Positions 5,164 through 7,881 of a stretch of 7,881 nucleotides of DNA are shown here, piece after piece. Both the position numbers and the translations under genes were made by a program. The notes beneath the pieces were generated by a model, which ran no database searches, was not told the DNA's origin, and saw only the letters and a list, made by a program, of their open reading frames with translations. Within the stretch, counting starts at the first letter, position 1. Each line of letters opens with the position of its first letter. This stretch comes from Candidatus Atribacter fermentans (GTDB lineage: Bacteria; Atribacterota; Atribacteria; Atribacterales; Atribacteraceae), in assembly GCA_012517485.1 (NCBI GenBank), contig JAAYUT010000298.1, forward strand, positions 1 to 7,881, in the 5' to 3' direction.

Positions 5164-5169
5164 GTTATT

Positions 5170-6450
5170 ATGAACAGCGTGAAAAAATTTCGTTCAATTA
5201 TAATGGTCACGGTGGTTTTGTTTGTAGTCATGGCATGTTTCCTACTTGCTTTTGCACAAAAAACAACTATTGAATATGCAGTTTGGGGTCAACCTTATGA
5301 AGTTGAAATGGAGCAAAAGTATTTGGACCTTTTCATGAAAAAAAACCCGAATATTCAAGTGAATCTCACCACTGCGCCATTTGGACCACATCATGAGAAA
5401 CTTTTAGTTCGAATTGCCGGTGGAAATGCCCCAGATGTGTTTGTTTTGTCTGAATTAGCAGTAACTCAATATATTCAACGCAAACTACTTGCCAATCTCG
5501 ATGAATACATTAAAAGAGATAATATTGATCTCTCTCAATTTTTTGATGCCTGTCTTGCCTATGTCGATTCCGCTGGTGAACCCTATGCCATTGGGAAAAG
5601 AGGTGGAAGTATCTATGGCTTACCCACTTGGAATAGTCCCTGTCTCATCAGTGTCAATTTAGATATGATGGGGGAAGCTGGTTTAACTGTAAATGAAGAC
5701 TGGGATTGGGATATGTTTCTTAATTATTGTAAAAAGCTGACTTTAGATAAAAATGGAGATGGAATAACTGATCAGTTTGGAACTCAAAATGTTCTGGCAT
5801 GGCAGCCGGCAGCATGGTCGTTTGTAGCCAGTAATGGTGGGAAATGGTTTAACGATGAGGAAACCGAATCGATCTTAACTTCTCCTGAGACCATGGAAGC
5901 TTATAAGTTCTTAGCCGATATGAGCTTAGTCCATCATGTTGCTCCGACTAACCGTGAAAGGAAAGGATGGGCATTAGCAGAGGAATTTGTTGGTAAAAAT
6001 GTTGCCAGTGCTTGGAGTCATCCATGGGGATTGGAAGCTTGGAGTACTGCAGATTTTGAATGGACTCCTGTTCTTCCTCCAATGAAAAATGGCAAACGGG
6101 CTGTTGAATTTGAAACTTGTACCATTGGCATGTTTTCGAATACTAAATATCCCGAAGAAGCTTGGGAATTGGTGAAATTTTTAGGAACCGATCCAGAATG
6201 TCTGCAAATTATGCTTGACTACAATGTAGCACCAGCCATTAAAAGCTGGGCAGATAAGGTAAGTAGTCCCAAAATGAAGAAATTCATCGAATCCATGGCC
6301 TATGGAGTTGCACCACAATTTATTGCAAAGTGGCCAGAAGTTGAAGAAATATTGAATTCCGAACTTGATTTGGTATCGGAAGAATTAGCAACTGTTGAGG
6401 AAGCTCTTGAAGCTGCTCAAAGTAAAATTAACGACCTGCTTCAGGAGTAA
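5170..6450 (+). CDS. Sugar-type ABC transporter extracellular solute-binding protein (family 1)
   Basis: A 426-residue protein that captures the substrate outside the membrane and delivers it to the two permeases encoded downstream. Residues 1-29 are an export signal: basic MNSVKKFRS, a hydrophobic core, then AFA before Q30, a signal-peptidase-I-like site. VMAC (20-23) within the core is a poor lipobox, so lipoprotein processing is a less likely alternative. The mature part has the family-1 order: TIEYAVWGQPYEVEMEQKYL, FMKKNPNIQV, RIAGGNAPDVFVLSE (81-95), LANLDEYI, YGLPTWNSPCLISVNLD, the loop DKNGDGITDQFG (193-204), a Trp-rich cleft (W206-W227 region, W282-W299) and PEEAWELVKFLG (328-339). 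The C-terminal 28 residues form an acidic helix, common in these proteins. The aromatic-rich cleft fits a carbohydrate ligand, but the sugar is not readable. Strong hairpins precede and follow the gene. Confidence 0.93.
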   Translation: MNSVKKFRSIIMVTVVLFVVMACFLLAFAQKTTIEYAVWGQPYEVEMEQKYLDLFMKKNPNIQVNLTTAPFGPHHEKLLVRIAGGNAPDVFVLSELAVTQYIQRKLLANLDEYIKRDNIDLSQFFDACLAYVDSAGEPYAIGKRGGSIYGLPTWNSPCLISVNLDMMGEAGLTVNEDWDWDMFLNYCKKLTLDKNGDGITDQFGTQNVLAWQPAAWSFVASNGGKWFNDEETESILTSPETMEAYKFLADMSLVHHVAPTNRERKGWALAEEFVGKNVASAWSHPWGLEAWSTADFEWTPVLPPMKNGKRAVEFETCTIGMFSNTKYPEEAWELVKFLGTDPECLQIMLDYNVAPAIKSWADKVSSPKMKKFIESMAYGVAPQFIAKWPEVEEILNSELDLVSEELATVEEALEAAQSKINDLLQE

Positions 6451-6499
6451 TGAGAAAAAATTGGTGTCAATTTTAAACGAAGAGATATTTTAAGATGTA

Positions 6500-6520
6500 T
6501 TCATTCCCCTGAGGGATGAA
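6500..6520 (+). promoter_or_regulatory. Small hairpin upstream of the 13-bp hairpin
   Basis: TTCATTCCC and GGGATGAA pair with one bulged T around a 4-nt loop. It abuts and by two bases overlaps the stronger hairpin that follows, so the two could stack or compete. It lies in the gap between the binding-protein and permease genes. Confidence 0.45.
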
Positions 6521-6551
6521 GTGCTGGAGATGCTTTTTATCTCCAGCACTT
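6519..6551 (+). promoter_or_regulatory. Perfect 13-bp hairpin between binding-protein and permease genes
   Basis: AAGTGCTGGAGAT (6519-6531) and ATCTCCAGCACTT (6539-6551) pair fully around a 7-nt loop rich in T. The downstream bases are TAAAAAGGG, with no T-run, so full termination is unlikely. Hairpins in this place, as in the malE-malF gap of enteric bacteria, are known to stabilise the upstream mRNA and raise binding-protein level above the permeases. The permease start 28 bp later has a weak ribosome binding site, which would act in the same direction. Confidence 0.7.
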
Positions 6552-6578
6552 AAAAAGGGATAAGGACGGATTAGCTAC

Positions 6579-7472
6579 ATGCTATCAAGGCTTAGAATCA
6601 AAGAAAATCTTTGGGGTTATTTGTTTATATTACCCTGGCTTATTGGATTTATTCTTCTTTGGGGAGGACCAGTGGTAAGTTCATTTATAATTAGTCTTTA
6701 TAACTGGACTATTCTCGATCCTCCGAAGTGGTTGGGATTAAAAAACTACCAGAGACTTATTACCGATCAATTATTCTGGCAATCCTTAAAAGTAACTGGA
6801 ATTTACATCATCATTGTTGTTCCGGCTTTATTATTTTTAAGCCTTTTTGCTGCCATGCTGCTGAATAATAAGCTTCGTGGAGTTCGACTTTTTCGAACAA
6901 TATATTATACTCCAGTGGTTGTCTCTGGGGTAGTTTTGGCAGTAGCCTGGCTTTGGCTTCTCAACCCAAATTATGGTTTTGTGAATTATTTCCTCCGTAC
7001 AGTATTTGGTATACAAGGGCCTCGATGGTTAAACAGTTCTTTTTGGGCGCTCCCGTCTGTTATTGTAGTAAGTTTGTGGCGAATTGGAACGACCATGGTT
7101 ATTTTTCTTGCCGGAATACAAGAAATACCCGCTCAACTTTATGAAGCAGCAGATATCGATGGTGCAAGATGGACGGCCAAATTTCGTTATATTACCATGC
7201 CCATGCTTTCTCCAATTATTCTTTTTAATGTTTTTATGTTAATTATTGAGTCATTCCAAGTGTTTACCCCGGTTTATGTCATGACTGAAGGAGGGCCTCA
7301 TTATGCAACTCTGATGTATGTTTTATATCTCTATAACAATGCATTTGGTTTTCTAAAAATGGGATATGCATCAGCTTTAGCTTGGGTTTTCTTCATGATT
7401 ATGATGGTGTTTACTATCATTTTACTGAAATCATCCAACCGATGGGTATTTTATTTGGGAGGAGAGAAGTAA
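6579..7472 (+). CDS. Sugar ABC transporter permease, MalF/UgpA type
   Basis: A complete 297-residue inner-membrane subunit of a CUT1-type importer. Six membrane segments can be seen at about 12-40, 72-95, 107-128, 157-178, 212-235 and 264-284. The cytoplasmic EAA loop that docks on the ATPase is YEAADIDGARW...FRYITMPMLSP (188-212), with the conserved EAA, DGA and final P. Other family marks are the N-terminal WGYLFILPWLIGF, WLGLKNYQRL (51-60) and TEGGPHYATLMYVLYLYNNAF (236-256). The ATG at 6579 has only a weak site upstream (AAGGA, 6562-6566, 12 nt away), in contrast to the binding-protein gene. It works as a heterodimer with the next permease, whose gene follows after one base. No ATPase gene is in the window; importers of this class often share one encoded elsewhere. 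Confidence 0.93.
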   Translation: MLSRLRIKENLWGYLFILPWLIGFILLWGGPVVSSFIISLYNWTILDPPKWLGLKNYQRLITDQLFWQSLKVTGIYIIIVVPALLFLSLFAAMLLNNKLRGVRLFRTIYYTPVVVSGVVLAVAWLWLLNPNYGFVNYFLRTVFGIQGPRWLNSSFWALPSVIVVSLWRIGTTMVIFLAGIQEIPAQLYEAADIDGARWTAKFRYITMPMLSPIILFNVFMLIIESFQVFTPVYVMTEGGPHYATLMYVLYLYNNAFGFLKMGYASALAWVFFMIMMVFTIILLKSSNRWVFYLGGEK

Positions 7473-7473
7473 T

Positions 7474-7881
7474 TTGAACCAAAAAATACCTCAAATCCAA
7501 ATCAACCAATCAAACTTTTCTCTCATCAGAGTTTTTTTATACGTCATTATGATAACCGGTGGTGTAGTGCTTATTTTCCCTATTGCCTGGATGGTGATCA
7601 CTGCTTTGAAGGGATCAGAAAGCTTGGCAGCCTATCCACCAAACCTCTTCCCCTGGCCAGTGGTGTGGAGAAATTTCATTGATGGTTTAAAAATTCTTCC
7701 CTTTGCAACTTTTTATAAAAATTCTCTGTTTATCACCATCAGTTGCATGATTGGCGATGTTCTTACCTCGGCTCTCGTGGCTTATGGCTTCAGTCGTTTC
7801 AAATTCTATGGTCGTGAAATATGGTTTATTTTAGTTCTTTCCACTATGCTACTTCCTTTGCAGGTGACCATCGTTCCACGG
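7474..7881 (+). CDS. Sugar ABC transporter permease, MalG/UgpE type, 3' end outside the window
   Basis: The first 136 codons of the partner permease; the frame is open to the right edge. The chosen start is TTG at 7474, one base after the preceding stop, with GGAGGAG at 7458-7464 inside the upstream gene as ribosome binding site; a later in-frame ATG (codon 26) falls inside the first membrane helix and is unlikely. Visible parts: an N-terminal tail MNQKIPQIQINQSNF, a first membrane segment at about 18-45 ending in IFPIAWMVITALK, then YPPNLFPWPVVWRNF, YKNSLFITISCMIGDVLTSA (second segment), the conserved AYGFSRFKFYGRE turn and LSTMLLPLQVTIVPR (third segment). These are the standard MalG-family blocks. 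The EAA loop lies beyond the window. The gene is translationally coupled to its neighbour by position. Confidence 0.92.
   Translation, partial: MNQKIPQIQINQSNFSLIRVFLYVIMITGGVVLIFPIAWMVITALKGSESLAAYPPNLFPWPVVWRNFIDGLKILPFATFYKNSLFITISCMIGDVLTSALVAYGFSRFKFYGREIWFILVLSTMLLPLQVTIVPR

Noticed and set aside
5092..5169. Upstream TTG start that would lengthen the binding protein by 26 residues
   Set aside because: There is no ribosome binding site for it, and the ATG at 5170 has AAGGAGG and is followed at once by a signal peptide.

Overview
The window is an AT-rich bacterial segment with strong GGAGG-type ribosome binding sites. It reads as an accessory carbohydrate-uptake locus beside a short island of dispersed repeats. 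The organism cannot be fixed from the sequence alone. The codon use, the MalF/MalG-type transporter with a LacI regulator and the hairpin repeat families would fit an uncultured anaerobe such as a member of Atribacterota, Thermotogota or a Firmicutes-like lineage; this is a low-confidence guess.

Region by region: (1) 1-765, plus strand, is the 3' part of a gene for a PKD-domain protein that enters from the left edge. (2) 766-1533 has no convincing gene. It carries four different hairpin or inverted-repeat families: a 47-bp tandem unit, a paired 45-bp hairpin repeat, and two single elements of about 83-93 bp. (3) On the minus strand, 1534-1839 encodes a small antibiotic-biosynthesis-monooxygenase-fold protein very like LsrG. 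Just upstream of it (1882-2058) lies what looks like the start-less C-terminal remnant of another gene. (4) 2062-2517 is very AT-rich and ends in a promoter with a perfect LacI-type palindrome in its spacer and a near-identical second palindrome 77 bp upstream. (5) From 2518 to the right edge all genes are on the plus strand: a LacI-family repressor, an M24/creatinase-fold protein whose metal ligands are almost all replaced, an extracellular sugar-type solute-binding protein, a MalF-like permease, and the first 136 codons of a MalG-like permease.

How the parts probably work together (inference): the LacI protein represses its own promoter and, because no matching operator lies farther downstream, may control the whole row by readthrough. 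The binding protein and two permeases form a CUT1-type importer; its ATPase is not in the window. The M24-like protein is the only candidate catabolic or sensing protein here and is not expected to be an ordinary metallopeptidase. Two gaps in the row hold strong RNA hairpins: a terminator-like hairpin plus a second perfect 12-bp hairpin between the M24 gene and the binding-protein gene, and a perfect 13-bp hairpin between the binding-protein gene and the first permease. They could set the high binding-protein to low permease ratio that such importers need. The most unusual points are the ligand-stripped M24 protein and an orphan near-perfect Shine-Dalgarno sequence that can pair with the loop of the following terminator-like hairpin.
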